Shown piece by piece: positions 63,986 through 64,000 of a DNA stretch of 64,000 bases (its first letter is position 1; every line of letters begins with the position of its first letter). The DNA lies in NCBI GenBank assembly GCA_036873755.1, contig JAVTVY010047966.1, positions 62,001 through 126,000 of the forward strand, given 5' to 3'. The notes beneath the pieces were generated by a model. It was given only the letters and a program-made list of their open reading frames with translations. It did no database searches and had not been told where the DNA came from. A program made the position numbers and the translations under genes. This DNA comes from Hanleya hanleyi (Eukaryota; Mollusca; Polyplacophora; Lepidopleurida; Hanleyidae).

Positions 63986-64000
63986 TCTAACCGTAGAGCG

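Larger units (their letters stand above)
57614..64000. repeat. Tandem duplication, copy B (truncated by window end)
   Basis: Matches 50,866-57,392. The offset is 6,748 bp up to the control region and 6,608 bp after it, because one 139-bp repeat is missing. Only scattered single-base changes are seen elsewhere. The last 220 bp of the unit and any third copy lie beyond the window. Confidence 0.92.

Noticed and set aside
50866..64000. Two independent Polinton insertions
   Set aside because: Copy B begins mid-gene immediately after copy A with no TIR between them and shares its lesions, so a tandem duplication (or assembly artefact) explains it better.

Overview
The window looks like nuclear DNA of a marine invertebrate, most likely a mollusc. 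It has AT-rich sequence, genes with GT-AG introns, a tRNA-derived SINE and a 5'-truncated LINE, many short inverted-repeat elements, a molluscan-type SINE tail motif near 11.0 kb, and large Maverick/Polinton (adintovirus-like) elements. Nothing is prokaryotic. The species call is inference; the element families are read from the sequence.

Region by region. 1.2-11.9 kb (+): most of an SLC22-type transporter gene, nine phase-compatible exons ending in a stop codon and an AATAAA signal; the first exon is not found. 12.3-14.6 kb: a tRNA-derived SINE interrupted by a LINE fragment with a 13-bp target-site duplication. 15.4-20.6 kb: a short Polinton derivative with long terminal inverted repeats around a protease, an in-frame ATPase/capsid fusion ORF, a membrane protein and an integrase with chromodomain. 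20.6-34.8 kb: mostly repeats (foldbacks, minisatellites, a ~154-bp satellite, several TIR/MITE elements) plus the relic of an OTU-like protease ORF of the kind carried by Helitrons. 35.0-37.3 kb (-): a six-exon host gene with a coiled coil, whose 5' part is copied in inverted orientation at 38.9-39.2 kb. 40.1-40.7 kb: an ACCATGGT-rich array.

42.4-57.6 kb: a second, much more complete Polinton. A protein-primed DNA polymerase B (+, with three in-frame stops and three frameshifts) converges on a compact minus-strand cluster: two small PC4-like proteins, integrase, membrane protein, packaging ATPase, small basic protein, conserved accessory protein, penton-like protein, pX-like protein, major capsid protein and adenain-like protease. 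Several cluster genes overlap or abut (stop/start TAATG). A tRNA-Leu-like sequence and a dispersed repeat lie between the two arms. To the right is an accessory module: a divergent promoter region with 139-bp repeats, CCAAT boxes and TATA boxes, an orphan plus-strand gene, and a convergent minus-strand acidic/RING-like gene. Both accessory genes end in what look like perfect replication-dependent histone mRNA 3' stem-loops.

From 50,866 on, a 6,748-bp unit (small protein to RING-like gene) is tandemly duplicated. The second copy starts at 57,614, is nearly identical, lacks one 139-bp repeat and runs off the window end. The inactivating changes in the integrase and the RING-like gene are present in both copies, so they predate the duplication, unless the duplication is an assembly artefact. 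The polymerase, major capsid gene and integrase are broken, so this copy should not be autonomous.
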